A stretch of DNA of 64,000 nt from Rhodospirillaceae bacterium. Lineage in GTDB: Bacteria; Pseudomonadota; Alphaproteobacteria; Rhodospirillales; Magnetospirillaceae. The position numbers and the translations under genes are program-made. This document shows, piece after piece, positions 42,319-52,251 of this stretch. Every line of letters begins with the position of its first letter. Within the stretch, counting starts at the first letter, position 1. The DNA lies in the NCBI GenBank assembly GCA_031290545.1, contig JAITNJ010000037.1, positions 1 through 64,000 of the forward strand, in the 5' to 3' direction. The notes under the pieces are model-generated. The model worked only from the letters and a program-made list of their open reading frames with translations, did no database searches and had not been told where the DNA came from.

Positions 42319-43044
42319 TTAAATAAATACATCTCCTGTTGAAATTTTCTTACGACTACCATTGATGCTATCAATCAATAAAGCACCATCATCATCAATC
42401 CCACTAAATATACCATCAAAAATCATCTTATCAGTAATTTTTACAATCATCGAACCACCTATAATATGACGCATATAATATTGATGAATAGAACTAAATC
42501 CATCTTTGCACCAACGTTCATACCATATATCCACATACTTACATAATGTAAATAGAACATCGATTATTGAAACATTACTACCGATATCACGCAAGCAGGT
42601 TGTTGGATAAAATCTCTGTTTTGGCGCATGAATGATATTTATACCAATACCAACAATGACAAAATCAAATTCTTGCTCCAGTAGTATTCCAGAAATCTTA
42701 CATTTATTGCATAGAATGTCATTAGGCCATTTGATCTGAAATTCCGCAGTCGGCACTAACTCGGCTAGTGCATCACGAACGGTGAGTGCCATTACAATGG
42801 CTAATTGTGATATTAGTCCAAACTTTAAACTTTGATACAATAAAAAAGAACAGTGAAGATTGCCAATAGTAGACACCCAAGAACATCCACGACGTCCACG
42901 TCCTGTAACTTGTTCTTCTGCTAATACTATCAACGCGTGACAAGCATCACGTGTAATAATCGCATGTTTTATTTCATCGTTAGTACTGTTCACTCTTTTC
43001 AAAGCAATCAGTCGAAATGGAGCCTGAAGATTAGACAATATCAT
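42319..43044 (-). CDS. birA: biotin-[acetyl-CoA-carboxylase] ligase, class I
   Basis: Attaches biotin to the carboxyl-carrier protein of acetyl-CoA carboxylase. I start at ATG 43044 (MILSNLQAPFRLIAL), giving 241 residues. The reading frame stays open upstream only because it runs through tRNA-Asp; those 54 extra codons are not protein. The catalytic core has the biotinyl-AMP loop GRGRRGCSWVS and the QIKWPNDILCNKCKISGILLE motif. There is no N-terminal helix-turn-helix domain, so it is not a repressor. In relatives this gene follows the nuo operon; here only about 70 bp separates it from tRNA-Asp. Confidence 0.92.
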   Translation of the reverse strand: MILSNLQAPFRLIALKRVNSTNDEIKHAIITRDACHALIVLAEEQVTGRGRRGCSWVSTIGNLHCSFLLYQSLKFGLISQLAIVMALTVRDALAELVPTAEFQIKWPNDILCNKCKISGILLEQEFDFVIVGIGINIIHAPKQRFYPTTCLRDIGSNVSIIDVLFTLCKYVDIWYERWCKDGFSSIHQYYMRHIIGGSMIVKITDKMIFDGIFSGIDDDGALLIDSINGSRKKISTGDVFI

Positions 43045-43112
43045 TCCGCTAACATGATCATCATCACAACACAAAAATCTATCATAAAAATATTCATAAA
43101 CATGTGATCTAA

Positions 43113-43190
43113 TGGCGGGAGTGACGGGTCTCGAACCCGCGACCTCATGCGTGACAAGCATGTACTCTAAACCAACTGAGCTACACCCCC
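43113..43190 (-). tRNA. tRNA-Asp (GTC)
   Basis: A 78-nt cloverleaf with encoded CCA: acceptor GGGGGTG/CACTCCC (one G-T pair), discriminator G, D-arm GCTC...GAGT, anticodon stem CATGC/GCATG around loop TTGTCAC (anticodon GTC) and T-arm GCGGGTTCGAGACCCGT. The D-loop has one more T than in tRNA-Val next door. It lies 122 bp from tRNA-Val on the same strand; hup-tRNA-Val-tRNA-Asp is a conserved alphaproteobacterial order. Confidence 0.96.
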
Positions 43191-43311
43191 AATAAAACAA
43201 TAACAAACATCAAATCAATACATTCCTCACAATTTATTTTTCATATTTTTATCCCAAATTCCAATAAAATAGAAAAGCACAAAACTTTCACTACGTAAAT
43301 TCATAGCAAAC

Positions 43312-43388
43312 TGGTTGGCGGTGTGGGTCTCGAACCCGCGACCTCATGCGTGTAAAGCATGCACTCTAACCAACTGAGCTAACCGCCA
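43312..43388 (-). tRNA. tRNA-Val (TAC)
   Basis: A 77-nt cloverleaf with encoded CCA: acceptor TGGCGGT/ACCGCCA, discriminator A, anticodon stem CATGC/GCATG around loop TTTACAC (anticodon TAC, reads GUA and other Val codons), T-arm GCGGG-TTCGAGA-CCCAC with a C-A mismatch at its second pair. From the D-arm to the T-loop it is almost identical to tRNA-Asp, differing in two anticodon bases, position 26 and one D-loop base. This suggests duplication or gene conversion between the two. Confidence 0.92.
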
Positions 43389-43604
43389 TTAAAGAATTAA
43401 TCGACTAGTAAATTTAAGCTGTAATTCTTGAAAAATCGCAATCACTCACATTGAATGCAAGTAACAAACTAATATTATTCTGCAATGCATACACGATACA
43501 GCTTCTCTTGAATCTTTATAGTTTTTTTTAAACAACAGCTACCGTTGTACTAAAATCTTAAATAATATTAATTATCCTACCTTTTATCAATATTCTATAT
43601 TTCA

Positions 43605-43889
43605 TTAAAAAATTAAATTTACAGCATCTTTCATAGCCTTACCAGCCTTAAATTTTGGTTGTTTAGATGCAGGAATTAAAATCTTTGCGCCTGTCCTAGG
43701 ATTACGTCCCTCAGACTCAGCACGTTTAAAAACAGAAAAAGTGCCGAATCCTACCAGACGAACTTCTTTTCCATTTTTCAAAGAGTCTGTAATAGAATCT
43801 AAAACAGCACTAACAGCTTTTCCAGCATTGATCTTAGAAAGACCAGCAACACTAGACACCTTAACAACAAGATCATTTTTATTAGTCAT
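43605..43889 (-). CDS. hupB: DNA-binding protein HU
   Basis: Nucleoid-associated protein that bends and compacts DNA. Starting at MTNKNDLVVKVSSVAGL it has 94 residues, the usual HU length; the frame extends 12 codons further upstream, which is not family-like. The HU/IHF signature is GFGTFSVFKRAESEGRNPRTGAK, containing the DNA-intercalating RNP loop. A single homodimer-type HU is typical of alphaproteobacteria. It lies downstream of lon on the same strand, as in relatives. Confidence 0.94.
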   Translation of the reverse strand: MTNKNDLVVKVSSVAGLSKINAGKAVSAVLDSITDSLKNGKEVRLVGFGTFSVFKRAESEGRNPRTGAKILIPASKQPKFKAGKAMKDAVNLIF

Positions 43890-44053
43890 TCGATACACCA
43901 TCTTAGTTAAAACACTATTGAGCACAAAATAAACAATTTTAAAAGAGTAAACAAGCGATATTAGATGATACCTAGATCAACTGTCCACAAAAAATGAACA
44001 TATTTTTATACATATGTATGACTTTATATATATTTTATAATATATAATATATA

Positions 44054-46465
44054 TTAGTGAGTTATTATGCTCAATTCATCTACAGCTATTTTTGATTCAT
44101 CAACAACAAGTAATTGCTCATCGTCCCATTCAACAGGAGAAAAAGAGGACGTCAAAGCATTACATAACACCTCATCAACTGTTGCAACTGGCAATATTGT
44201 AAGTCCACGTTTTACGTTATTAGGAATATCAATAAGATCTTTTTCATTATCCTTAGGAATAATAACTATTTTGATTCCACCTCGTAAAGCAGCCAATAAT
44301 TTTTCCTTCAGACCACCTATAGGTAAAACTCTTCCACGTAATGTAATTTCTCCTGTCATAGCAACATCTCTTCGTACAGGAATGCCTGTTAAAATTGAGA
44401 CAATCGCAGTACACATTGTCACACCAGCTGAAGGTCCGTCCTTTGAAATTGCACCTTCTGGCACATGCACGTGAATATCACGCTTTTCAAAAATAGATGG
44501 TTTAATTCCAAAATTAACAGATCGTGATCGTACATATGATCTAGCAGCTGAAATTGATTCCTGCATTACATCACCTAATTTACCAGTATTAGTAAATACA
44601 CCCTTACCTGGCATTGATACAGCTTCGATCGACAATAACTCACCGCCCATTTCAGTCCAAGCTAATCCAGTAACTACACCAGTAAGATTTTCGCATTCCA
44701 TTTCTCCATAATGAAACTGCCGAACACCAGCATATTTTTCCAAATTACGTTTTGTTATTGCTACCTTATTGTTCAAAATTCCACTAATCAAAATCTCTTT
44801 AGTTGACTTACGTGTTAGATTGGCAATTTCACGTTCTAAATTACGCACTCCTGCCTCACGCGTATAATAACGAATTATATCACGAAGAGCTTCATCTGAA
44901 ATCGACCATTCTCCATTTTTAAGTCCAGCCGCCTTAACCTGCTTATCGATCAAATGTCCCTTAGCAATCGCAATTTTTTCATATTCAGTATACCCGGAAA
45001 GACGTACAATCTCCATACGATCTAAAAGAGGTAATGGCATTTTAAGTGTATTAGCCGTAGTAACAAACATCACATCAGAAAGATCATAATCAACCTCGAG
45101 ATAATGATCATTAAAAGAATTATTCTGTTCAGCGTCAAGAACTTCCAGCAGAGCAGATGCAGGATCTCCGTGCCAATCAGAGCCTAATTTATCAATTTCA
45201 TCGAGTAAAAATAGCGGATTTGATGATTTAGCCTTTTTCATCCCTTGAATAATCTTACCAGGCATTGAACCAATATAAGTTCTACGATGACCACGAATTT
45301 CAGATTCATCATGAATACCACCCAAAGAAACACGCACAAAATTACGCCCGATTGCTCTAGCTATCGAACGTCCTAGTGATGTCTTACCAACACCAGGTGG
45401 TCCTACTAGACACATAATAGGCCCCTTAACTTTCACTGTACGTTGTTGCACTGCAATATATTCCAATATACGATCTTTAACCTTTTCTAAACCATAATGA
45501 TCTACATTTAGTATTTTCTCAGCAGATTTGATGTCATGCTGAATCTTAACGCGTTTTCCCCATGGAATTGATAAAATCCAATCCAAATAGTTTCGTACCA
45601 CAGTTGCTTCCGCTGACATCGGACTCATGTTACGAAGCTTTTTAAGCTCACTGGTAACCTTTTCTAAAGCTTCTTTCGATAGATGTGTCTTACTGATACG
45701 TTTTTCAATTTCAGATAACTCATCTTTACCATCTTCACCTTCGCCTAATTCTTTCTGAATGGCTTTTAATTGCTCATTAAGATAATATTCGCGTTGAGTC
45801 TTTTCCATTTGCCATTTAACACGACTACGTATTTTTTTTTCAATCTGAAGAATGCCGATTTCAGATTCCATATAAGAATAAACTTTTTCCAACCGTTCGG
45901 AAGTTTTTTCAAGCTCTAAAAGTTCCTGCTTTTCTGAAAGTTTTAATTGAAGATGCGATGCGACAGTATCGGCTAATTTACTAGGATCTTTAATTTGATT
46001 AATAGAAACAAGTACCTCTGGTGGAATCTTTTTATTAAGCCTAATATATTGCTCACATTGCTTCACTACAGAACGAGACAATGCTTCTAATTCTTGAAGA
46101 TCTCCAAAATTATCATCAATAAAATCAATGTGAACTTGAAAGAATAATTCATTATCTATAAAATCGGTAATACGAGCCCTTTGACCACCCTCTATTAAAA
46201 TCTTTACAGTACCATCTGGTAATTTCAATAATTGCAATACTGTACTTACTGTACCAATTTTGTAAATATCTTCAGCAGTAGGATCATCCTGCGTAGCATC
46301 CTTCTGAGAAACAAGAAGAACTTTCTTATTTTTACTCATTCCACTATCAAGAGCACAAACAGACTTTTCACGACCAACGAATAATGGAACGATCATATGT
46401 GGGAAAACGACGATATCTCGAAGAGGAAGAACAGGAAAAATGTCTTCAAGTAATTGCTCAACCAT
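44054..46465 (-). CDS. lon: ATP-dependent protease Lon (LonA)
   Basis: Cytosolic AAA+ serine protease degrading misfolded and regulatory proteins. The 803-residue protein begins [23 protein letters not shown] (Lon N-domain). It has a long coiled-coil middle region, Walker [10 protein letters not shown], Walker [10 protein letters not shown], and the C-terminal protease domain with catalytic Ser in [10 protein letters not shown] and Lys in [11 protein letters not shown], forming the Ser-Lys dyad. All elements are intact. It sits in the tig-clpP-clpX-lon-hup cluster, all on the minus strand, the universal alphaproteobacterial order. Confidence 0.97.
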   Translation of the reverse strand: MVEQLLEDIFPVLPLRDIVVFPHMIVPLFVGREKSVCALDSGMSKNKKVLLVSQKDATQDDPTAEDIYKIGTVSTVLQLLKLPDGTVKILIEGGQRARITDFIDNELFFQVHIDFIDDNFGDLQELEALSRSVVKQCEQYIRLNKKIPPEVLVSINQIKDPSKLADTVASHLQLKLSEKQELLELEKTSERLEKVYSYMESEIGILQIEKKIRSRVKWQMEKTQREYYLNEQLKAIQKELGEGEDGKDELSEIEKRISKTHLSKEALEKVTSELKKLRNMSPMSAEATVVRNYLDWILSIPWGKRVKIQHDIKSAEKILNVDHYGLEKVKDRILEYIAVQQRTVKVKGPIMCLVGPPGVGKTSLGRSIARAIGRNFVRVSLGGIHDESEIRGHRRTYIGSMPGKIIQGMKKAKSSNPLFLLDEIDKLGSDWHGDPASALLEVLDAEQNNSFNDHYLEVDYDLSDVMFVTTANTLKMPLPLLDRMEIVRLSGYTEYEKIAIAKGHLIDKQVKAAGLKNGEWSISDEALRDIIRYYTREAGVRNLEREIANLTRKSTKEILISGILNNKVAITKRNLEKYAGVRQFHYGEMECENLTGVVTGLAWTEMGGELLSIEAVSMPGKGVFTNTGKLGDVMQESISAARSYVRSRSVNFGIKPSIFEKRDIHVHVPEGAISKDGPSAGVTMCTAIVSILTGIPVRRDVAMTGEITLRGRVLPIGGLKEKLLAALRGGIKIVIIPKDNEKDLIDIPNNVKRGLTILPVATVDEVLCNALTSSFSPVEWDDEQLLVVDESKIAVDELSIITH

Positions 46466-46586
46466 ATTACCTCTTTAATTAAAAATTATCACAATCAAAT
46501 CTATCACTACAAAAAACTTACAATTCTTTTTTTGTTTAAAACAATTTATAAAGCATCTAAATATATATGTATGATCAGCATTGAAA

Positions 46587-47849
46587 TCATACACTAGATC
46601 CAATATCTTTATTATAATCGGTATAGATATACTGTGGTTGTGCTCGTTTTTCAACTACTGCATCATTGACTACTACTTCTTCAACATTATTAAGATTTGG
46701 AAGATCAAACATAGTATCCAATAAAATATTCTCTACAATCGAACGTAATCCACGAGCTCCTGTTTTATGTAACATAGCTTTTTTAGCAATTGACTTCAGT
46801 GATGACTCACTGAAGGACAAACGTACCCCACTCATATCAAATAACGATTGATATTGTTTAATTAACGCGTTCTTCGGTTTCGATAAAATATCAATAAGAG
46901 CTATCTCATCAAGATCTGTCAAAGTAGCAATTACAGGTAATCGACCAATAAATTCAGGAATTAAACCAAACTTTAAAAGATCTTCAGTTTCAACTTCGCT
47001 AAAAAGATCACCGATTGTTTGTTCATCATGAAAACACAAATCAGAACCAAAACCAATTGAAGTTTTCTTGTTACGAGTAGATATAATTCTTTCCAATCCT
47101 GAAAAAGCGCCACCTACAATAAACAAAATATTAGTAGTATCGACATGAAGAAATTCTTGATTTGGATGTTTACGCCCTCCTTTTGTAGGAACCGATGCAA
47201 TAGTTCCTTCCATAATTTTTAGTAAGGACTGTTGCACACCTTCACCAGAAACATCACGAGTAATCGAAGGATTTTCAGACTTACGACTAATTTTATCGAT
47301 CTCGTCAATATAAATAATACCTCGCTGCGCACGGTTAATATCGTAATTTGCTGATTGTACCAATTTAAGAACTATATTCTCAACATCTTCTCCTACATAT
47401 CCCGCTTCTGTTAATGTTGTAGCATCAGTTATAGCAAATGGAACATCTAATATACGTGCCAAAGTCTGAGCTAATAATGTCTTACCACAGCCAGTAGGCC
47501 CTAGTAATAATATATTAGACTTAGATATCTCAATATCTGATTTTTTAAAATTAGATTCTAAACGCTTGTAATGATTATGTACAGCTACTGATAGTACGCG
47601 CTTTGCATGTTGTTGACCAATTACATAATCATCCAGTGTTGTATAAATATCACTCGGATTTGGAACACCATTACTAGAATTAACAATATGTATATTACTA
47701 TCTTCTTGAATAATCTTCACGCACAGCTCAACGCATTCATTACAAATAAAAATAGCAGAGCCAGAAATTAACTTATTCACCTCATACTGACTTTTCCCAC
47801 AAAAAGAACAATTATTTTTGGAAATATTACTAATAGATTTTTTAGTCAT
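46587..47849 (-). CDS. clpX: ATP-dependent protease ATPase subunit ClpX
   Basis: Unfoldase that feeds substrates, including ssrA-tagged proteins, into ClpP. I start at [18 protein letters not shown] (420 residues); an in-frame ATG ten codons upstream is also possible. The N-terminal zinc-binding domain has [11 protein letters not shown] ... CNECVELC. The AAA+ module has Walker [11 protein letters not shown], Walker [10 protein letters not shown], the GYVGED pore loop and the RGLRS sensor-2 region; the IGF-type ClpP-contact loop is at SIGFGSD. Partners clpP, sspB, lon and smpB all lie in this window. Confidence 0.96.
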   Translation of the reverse strand: MTKKSISNISKNNCSFCGKSQYEVNKLISGSAIFICNECVELCVKIIQEDSNIHIVNSSNGVPNPSDIYTTLDDYVIGQQHAKRVLSVAVHNHYKRLESNFKKSDIEISKSNILLLGPTGCGKTLLAQTLARILDVPFAITDATTLTEAGYVGEDVENIVLKLVQSANYDINRAQRGIIYIDEIDKISRKSENPSITRDVSGEGVQQSLLKIMEGTIASVPTKGGRKHPNQEFLHVDTTNILFIVGGAFSGLERIISTRNKKTSIGFGSDLCFHDEQTIGDLFSEVETEDLLKFGLIPEFIGRLPVIATLTDLDEIALIDILSKPKNALIKQYQSLFDMSGVRLSFSESSLKSIAKKAMLHKTGARGLRSIVENILLDTMFDLPNLNNVEEVVVNDAVVEKRAQPQYIYTDYNKDIGSSV

Positions 47850-47981
47850 CAGTTTTCTCATCATATTTATAACTGACACAATGCCAGTTATCTTTTTTTA
47901 AGATCACTATAACAATAACTAAATTCAGTTATAATAATTCATATAGTTCATAATATCCAAAAAGAACAAAAACCATTCAAA

Positions 47982-48026
47982 TTATCAAATAATGCTACTA
48001 GATCATTAAGTAGCATTATTTGATAA
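47982..48026 (-). terminator. 18-bp perfect stem hairpin between clpP and clpX
   Basis: Arms ttatcaaataatgctact (47982-47999) and its exact complement (48009-48026) enclose a 9-nt loop. On the minus strand the hairpin starts 44 bp after the clpP stop and is followed by ttgaatggtttttgttcttttt, a broken U-tract. It could attenuate or end clpP transcription before clpX, making the two partly independent. Confidence 0.55.
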
Positions 48027-48069
48027 AAATTAAATGATTATCTGAATTAGCTAATGACATAGATATTAG

Positions 48070-48690
48070 TTAGACGGGACGAGATTTGACAACTTCATCA
48101 ATAAGACCAAAATTTTTAGCTTCAATTGGTGTCATATATTTATCTCGCTCCATCGCATTTTCAATTACATCTAAGTTTTGACCGGTATGCTCAACATATA
48201 TATTGTTTAATCTAGCTCGTACTGAAAGAATTTCACGCGTATGGATTTCAATATCAGTAGCCTTTCCTTGTGTACCTCCTGACGGTTGATGAATCAAAAT
48301 TCGTGCGTTTGGTAAAGAAAACCGCTTGCCAGTAGTACCAGCCATCAACAAAAGAGATCCTATAGATGCAGCTTGACCAATACAAAATGTAGATACTGAT
48401 GGTCGAATATATTGCATAGTATCATATATAGCCAAACCTGAAGACACTACGCCACCAGGGGAATTAATATATAAAAATATATCCTTTTTAGAATTTTCAG
48501 ACTCAAGAAACAGTAATTGTGCACAAATCAATGATGAAACTTGATCACATACCTCGCCTATCAAAAAAATGATTCTTTCTTTTAGTAGACGAGAATATAT
48601 ATCATAAGAACGATCACCGCGATTTGTTTGTTCAACAACCATCGGAATAAGATTATTCATATAAAAATCTAATGAGTTTAAGCTTTTCAT
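48070..48690 (-). CDS. clpP: ATP-dependent Clp protease proteolytic subunit ClpP
   Basis: Tetradecameric serine peptidase that degrades substrates delivered by ClpX. The 206-residue protein has the complete catalytic triad S109 (GQAASIGS), H134 (LIHQPSGG) and D183 (ERDKYM), plus the oxyanion-region INSPGG. A short N-terminal stretch up to [13 protein letters not shown] matches the usual propeptide and axial loop. It lies between tig and clpX on the same strand. Confidence 0.97.
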   Translation of the reverse strand: MKSLNSLDFYMNNLIPMVVEQTNRGDRSYDIYSRLLKERIIFLIGEVCDQVSSLICAQLLFLESENSKKDIFLYINSPGGVVSSGLAIYDTMQYIRPSVSTFCIGQAASIGSLLLMAGTTGKRFSLPNARILIHQPSGGTQGKATDIEIHTREILSVRARLNNIYVEHTGQNLDVIENAMERDKYMTPIEAKNFGLIDEVVKSRPV

Positions 48691-48825
48691 TACTCAACCT
48701 TATCTTCGATATTTTCTAATATCGTTAACCTAATTCCATCAACATAATAAATGAATTTTATTCATAACCAATCGAAAGAAGTAACTCTTCTAAAACATAA
48801 ATAGAAGATTGCAATGATAATAATA

Positions 48826-50229
48826 TCATTCTTTATCAATAACATCATTTTGATTCTTTTTTTGTTTTTGATTCTTTTTTTGTTTTTGATCTGTAACTAC
48901 AGTTTCGATTTCATTATCATCAATATTATTAATAATATTACGTAGATCATTAACCGAAACAGTTTTTACTGTAACCTTAATTGTTTCAAGAATAAAATCA
49001 ATAACTCTTTCTTCGAAAATTGATGCACGCAAACTATTCAAAGCGTTTTCATTCTTTTGGAAATACTGAAATATTGCATCTTCTTGACCTGAATAACGAT
49101 TAGCTTCTTTAGTTATTGCACTATTCAGATCGTTTTGAGTAACGATAATATTTTTCTCTCGTCCAATCTCAGATAACAGTAAACCGAGACGCACACGATT
49201 AGTTGCAATTGATAAACATTTTTCTTTAAAAGATTCATTATTATTTTTATTAGTAATATTTGCATTATTTTTCAGTCGTTCTTGAATAATATCAAGCTCA
49301 ATATCTATTAAACTATTTGGTACTTCAAAATCATATTTATTGGCCAGTTGATCTAATAAATATGATTTTAACTGAATCCTCGATAATCTAGCACAATCAC
49401 GCTCTATTTCTTTAAAGATTGCATTTTTCAATTCATCCAAACTCTTGAAATCAGCATTCTTAGCTAATTCTTCATCAATTAATGCTGGTACAAACTTTTG
49501 CACTTCTCTAACTTTAACATTAAATTTTGCATCTTTACCAGCAAGTGTTCTGTTACTATAATCAATTGGAAAATTTACATTTATAATCAATTCATCATTA
49601 GCTTTAGTATTAATTAACTGATCTTCGAAACCAGGAATAAAATTACCAGATCCCAATATCAAAGAATAGCCTTCAACATTTCCACCATCAAAAATGACAT
49701 CATTAATTTTTCCTAGATAATCAATAAGTACAATCTCTCCTAATTTCGCCCTGTGTTTTTTTGACGTAATAACAGTTTTTTTCTGATGATTAGCTATATT
49801 ATTGAGAGCATCGTCAATATCAGCGTCGCTTAGTTCAGCAACAAATTTTTCTAATGATACATCTATTATTGGCCAAACGATCTTTATTTCAGGCAAAGCT
49901 TCAATTATAAGAACAAATTCGAGATCAATACCTTCATCAAAGATAGTAATTTTTACCTTAGGTTGAATTGCCGGTCGTAATTTATATTCATCGATAACAT
50001 GTTTAATTTTATCGCTAATAATGGATTCGAGCACTTCGTTAAGTATTAAAGATTTATATTTCTTTTTCAAAATAAACATCGGCGTTTTGCCAAGACGAAA
50101 TCCAGATATGTGAACAGTCTTTCCAATTTCAGAAAGACGAATTAATATTTTACTATCCAGATAATCATATGGAACAACGATCTTAAATTCGTGTTTCAGG
50201 CCATCAATATTAGTTTGATTTATTTTCAT
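48826..50229 (-). CDS. tig: trigger factor
   Basis: Ribosome-associated chaperone and peptidyl-prolyl isomerase. The 467-residue protein has the ribosome-binding tail with the conserved HISGFRLGKTPMFILKKKYKS signature (GFRxGK-P), a central FKBP-type domain (GEIVLIDYLGKINDVIFDGG ... LGSGNFIPGFEDQL) and a long helical C-terminal substrate-binding domain. The end is lysine/glutamine-rich with KNQKQK present twice, encoded by an 18-bp tandem duplication (48852-48887). It heads the tig-clpP-clpX-lon order. Confidence 0.94.
   Translation of the reverse strand: MKINQTNIDGLKHEFKIVVPYDYLDSKILIRLSEIGKTVHISGFRLGKTPMFILKKKYKSLILNEVLESIISDKIKHVIDEYKLRPAIQPKVKITIFDEGIDLEFVLIIEALPEIKIVWPIIDVSLEKFVAELSDADIDDALNNIANHQKKTVITSKKHRAKLGEIVLIDYLGKINDVIFDGGNVEGYSLILGSGNFIPGFEDQLINTKANDELIINVNFPIDYSNRTLAGKDAKFNVKVREVQKFVPALIDEELAKNADFKSLDELKNAIFKEIERDCARLSRIQLKSYLLDQLANKYDFEVPNSLIDIELDIIQERLKNNANITNKNNNESFKEKCLSIATNRVRLGLLLSEIGREKNIIVTQNDLNSAITKEANRYSGQEDAIFQYFQKNENALNSLRASIFEERVIDFILETIKVTVKTVSVNDLRNIINNIDDNEIETVVTDQKQKKNQKQKKNQNDVIDKE
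48852..48887. repeat. 18-bp tandem duplication at the 3' end of tig
   Basis: The unit gattctttttttgttttt occurs twice without spacer, in frame, giving KNQKQK twice in the TF tail. The T-runs of seven and five make replication slippage the likely origin. Confidence 0.85.
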
Positions 50230-50300
50230 TGAATTTTTACCAACTGAAAGACTGTATCATTCTCTCTTAATATGAGATAACTGAAATTATGAGTTATTTG

Positions 50301-50388
50301 TGGTGCGGACAGGGGGATTCGAACCCCCAAGGTTTATAAAGCCGCTGGAACCTAAATCCAGTGTGTCTACCAATTCCACCATGTCCGC
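50301..50388 (-). tRNA. tRNA-Leu (TAG)
   Basis: An 88-nt type II tRNA with encoded CCA: acceptor GCGGACA/TGTCCGC, discriminator A, D-arm GGTGGAATTGGTAGACAC, anticodon stem CTGGA/TCCAG around loop TTTAGGT (anticodon TAG, reads CUN codons), long variable arm, and T-arm GGGGGTTCGAATCCCCC. It lies 72 bp upstream of tig on the same strand. Confidence 0.97.
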
Positions 50389-50787
50389 AGACACGATAAT
50401 ATTAATCGATATTAGTCAATTGAATAGTTACTTTCTCTATATCACGTTTATAGTTTAATAAACAATCCAAAACAATCACGTCAGCAAGATCGATTTAGTT
50501 AATAAATATTGCGCTTCAATGGTTATTTTTTATATTCATCTGTAATTATAAATTATCATTCAGCATCACATCATTAATAAATAACGTATTTCCATAACAC
50601 TTTATTATATATAAGAATGAACTCAGTAAGCAAGGCAATGCTAATTGCATATTTTAAAAATGTAATCAGATTTATTATTAAATAATAATAAATCTGATAG
50701 TTAAATTATAATTAAATATATATATTTAATTATAATTTCTTTACTCGATAGCGTCTATTTTTTAAATATAACTAGTAGTTAATTTAT
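50389..50787. other. 399-bp gap downstream of nnr with tandem hairpins
   Basis: No gene. It contains two strong AT-only hairpins (50665-50698 and 50703-50738), listed separately as a terminator candidate. The rest is unstructured A/T-rich sequence. Confidence 0.55.
50665..50738 (-). terminator. two adjacent perfect palindromes, possible nnr terminator
   Basis: 50703-50738 is a perfect 36-bp palindrome of only A and T, with 18-bp halves and no spacer. 50665-50679 and 50684-50698 form a second 15-bp perfect stem with a 4-nt loop. They lie 50-120 bp past the nnr stop. On the minus strand the second hairpin is followed by tacatttttaaaat, a weak U-tract. Termination is the simplest reading, but RNA stabilisation or a cruciform site is possible. 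Confidence 0.45.
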
Positions 50788-52251
50788 TTATTGACTAAAC
50801 AATGAAATATTTTCATCAGTCAAATTTTGCAAAATTGTTGGAATTACATTTATAAGATCTTCAGCGATCAATCCTAAACCAACAATTTGAGATGCTCGTG
50901 CGTGCAACCACGAACCAAAACAAGATGCATCAAAAGGGCTCATACCCTGTGCTAATAGTCCTCCTATCAATCCTGATAAAACATCACCAGTTCCTCCACT
51001 AGCTAGTACTGGTAGCGCTTCAACTAAGATCGCTGCCCGACCATCAGGAGATGCAACAACAGTATCTGATCCTTTAAGTAAAATTACAGCACCACTAGAT
51101 GCTGCAGCTGAACTAGCTCGTGTCAATCGATCCCCTTGATAACTAAACAATCTAACAAATTCTCCATCATGCGGTGTTAGAACTGGAATCTTACCAAGAT
51201 TCCATAATACTTGTGGATCATCAGAGAAACTTGTCAAAGCATCAGCATCTATAACACACTGCTTATCTGCAGACAAAGCATCAATAACAAGATTTTTTGT
51301 TACGCAACCAACTCCAAGACCAGGACCAATAACTGTAGCTTTTACACGACGATCAAGGATCAATTGCCTCCAAGAAGATATTGACTGCACCATAATCCCA
51401 GAATGATTACTGCGATAAACATCAGTTTTTTCTTCCGGAACAACCAATGTCACCAATCCAGCTCCAACACGGCGTGCTGCCATCGCTACCAACCATGCCG
51501 CTCCAGTTAATATAGCACCACCAGATACCAAAAGATGCCCTCGATTATATTTATGATCTTCTGGTTTAGGCCATTTAATCTTATTATACCATAAAAATGG
51601 CGTATTCATAAAGATCTTAGGTGCGATTGTATCAAGTACAATTTCAGGTATTCCAATATTAGCAATAACTAATTCTCCACAAAATAAGCGTCCTGGCAAC
51701 AAAAAATGTCCTGGCTTAGGTCGAAAGAAAGTAACAGTTAAACACGCACGAGCAGATACACCTAGCACTTGACCATCATTACCATTAACACCACTTGGAA
51801 TATCGATAGATACAACATCAAGATGACGAACATTTATCTCCTCGATAATACCACGAACAAGCCCATCCAATGGACGAGTCAATCCTGAACCAAACAAAGC
51901 ATCTACTATTAACGGATTTCCATTAAGACTTTCAATTGTTAAAGGTAAAATTGATCCACACCACCGTTCAGCCATTATTATAACGTCATTTCGTAACTGA
52001 TCAACTTGCACTAAAAGAAAAAGACGCACAGCCCATCCCCAAGATGTTAATAAACGAGCTACAACGAAACCATCTCCTCCGTTATTTCCAGGTCCACACA
52101 ATACATGTACTAGACGTGGCTTAAATCGCTTACGAATAGCAACTGCAACTTGCCATCCAGCAGCTTCCATCATAACTTCATTGGAAATTCCCATATTCAC
52201 CGCCAATTTTTCTGCAATTGACATTTCTGTATTACATAATAAATAACTCAA
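50788..52251 (-). CDS. nnr: bifunctional NAD(P)H-hydrate epimerase / ADP-dependent dehydratase
   Basis: Repairs hydrated NAD(P)H. The 487-residue protein fuses an N-terminal YjeF_N epimerase (MEAAGWQVA, CGPGNNGGDGFVVARLL, FRPKPGHFLLPG) with a C-terminal ribokinase-like dehydratase (GHLLVSGGAILTGAAWL, VIGPGLGVG, VIDADALT, LTPHDGEFVRLF, ASGGTGDVLSGLIGGLLAQG). Both active sites look complete. In other alphaproteobacteria the gene often neighbours glnB; here it stands alone, divergent from dadA. Confidence 0.94.
   Translation of the reverse strand: MSYLLCNTEMSIAEKLAVNMGISNEVMMEAAGWQVAVAIRKRFKPRLVHVLCGPGNNGGDGFVVARLLTSWGWAVRLFLLVQVDQLRNDVIIMAERWCGSILPLTIESLNGNPLIVDALFGSGLTRPLDGLVRGIIEEINVRHLDVVSIDIPSGVNGNDGQVLGVSARACLTVTFFRPKPGHFLLPGRLFCGELVIANIGIPEIVLDTIAPKIFMNTPFLWYNKIKWPKPEDHKYNRGHLLVSGGAILTGAAWLVAMAARRVGAGLVTLVVPEEKTDVYRSNHSGIMVQSISSWRQLILDRRVKATVIGPGLGVGCVTKNLVIDALSADKQCVIDADALTSFSDDPQVLWNLGKIPVLTPHDGEFVRLFSYQGDRLTRASSAAASSGAVILLKGSDTVVASPDGRAAILVEALPVLASGGTGDVLSGLIGGLLAQGMSPFDASCFGSWLHARASQIVGLGLIAEDLINVIPTILQNLTDENISLFSQ

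Noticed and set aside
43045-43206. A 54-codon N-terminal extension of birA in the open frame
   Set aside because: It is the antisense-free readthrough of the tRNA-Asp gene (GCSSVGLEYMLV... is a typical tRNA-derived peptide), and BirA homology starts at the ATG at 43044.
44067-44474. A 135-codon open frame on the plus strand
   Set aside because: It is antisense to the conserved protease domain of lon, and the peptide has no recognisable motif.
50703-50738. All-AT 36-bp palindrome as a replication origin or attachment site
   Set aside because: No DnaA boxes, parAB, dnaA, gidA or integrase gene is nearby. The position just downstream of nnr fits a transcription-end structure better.
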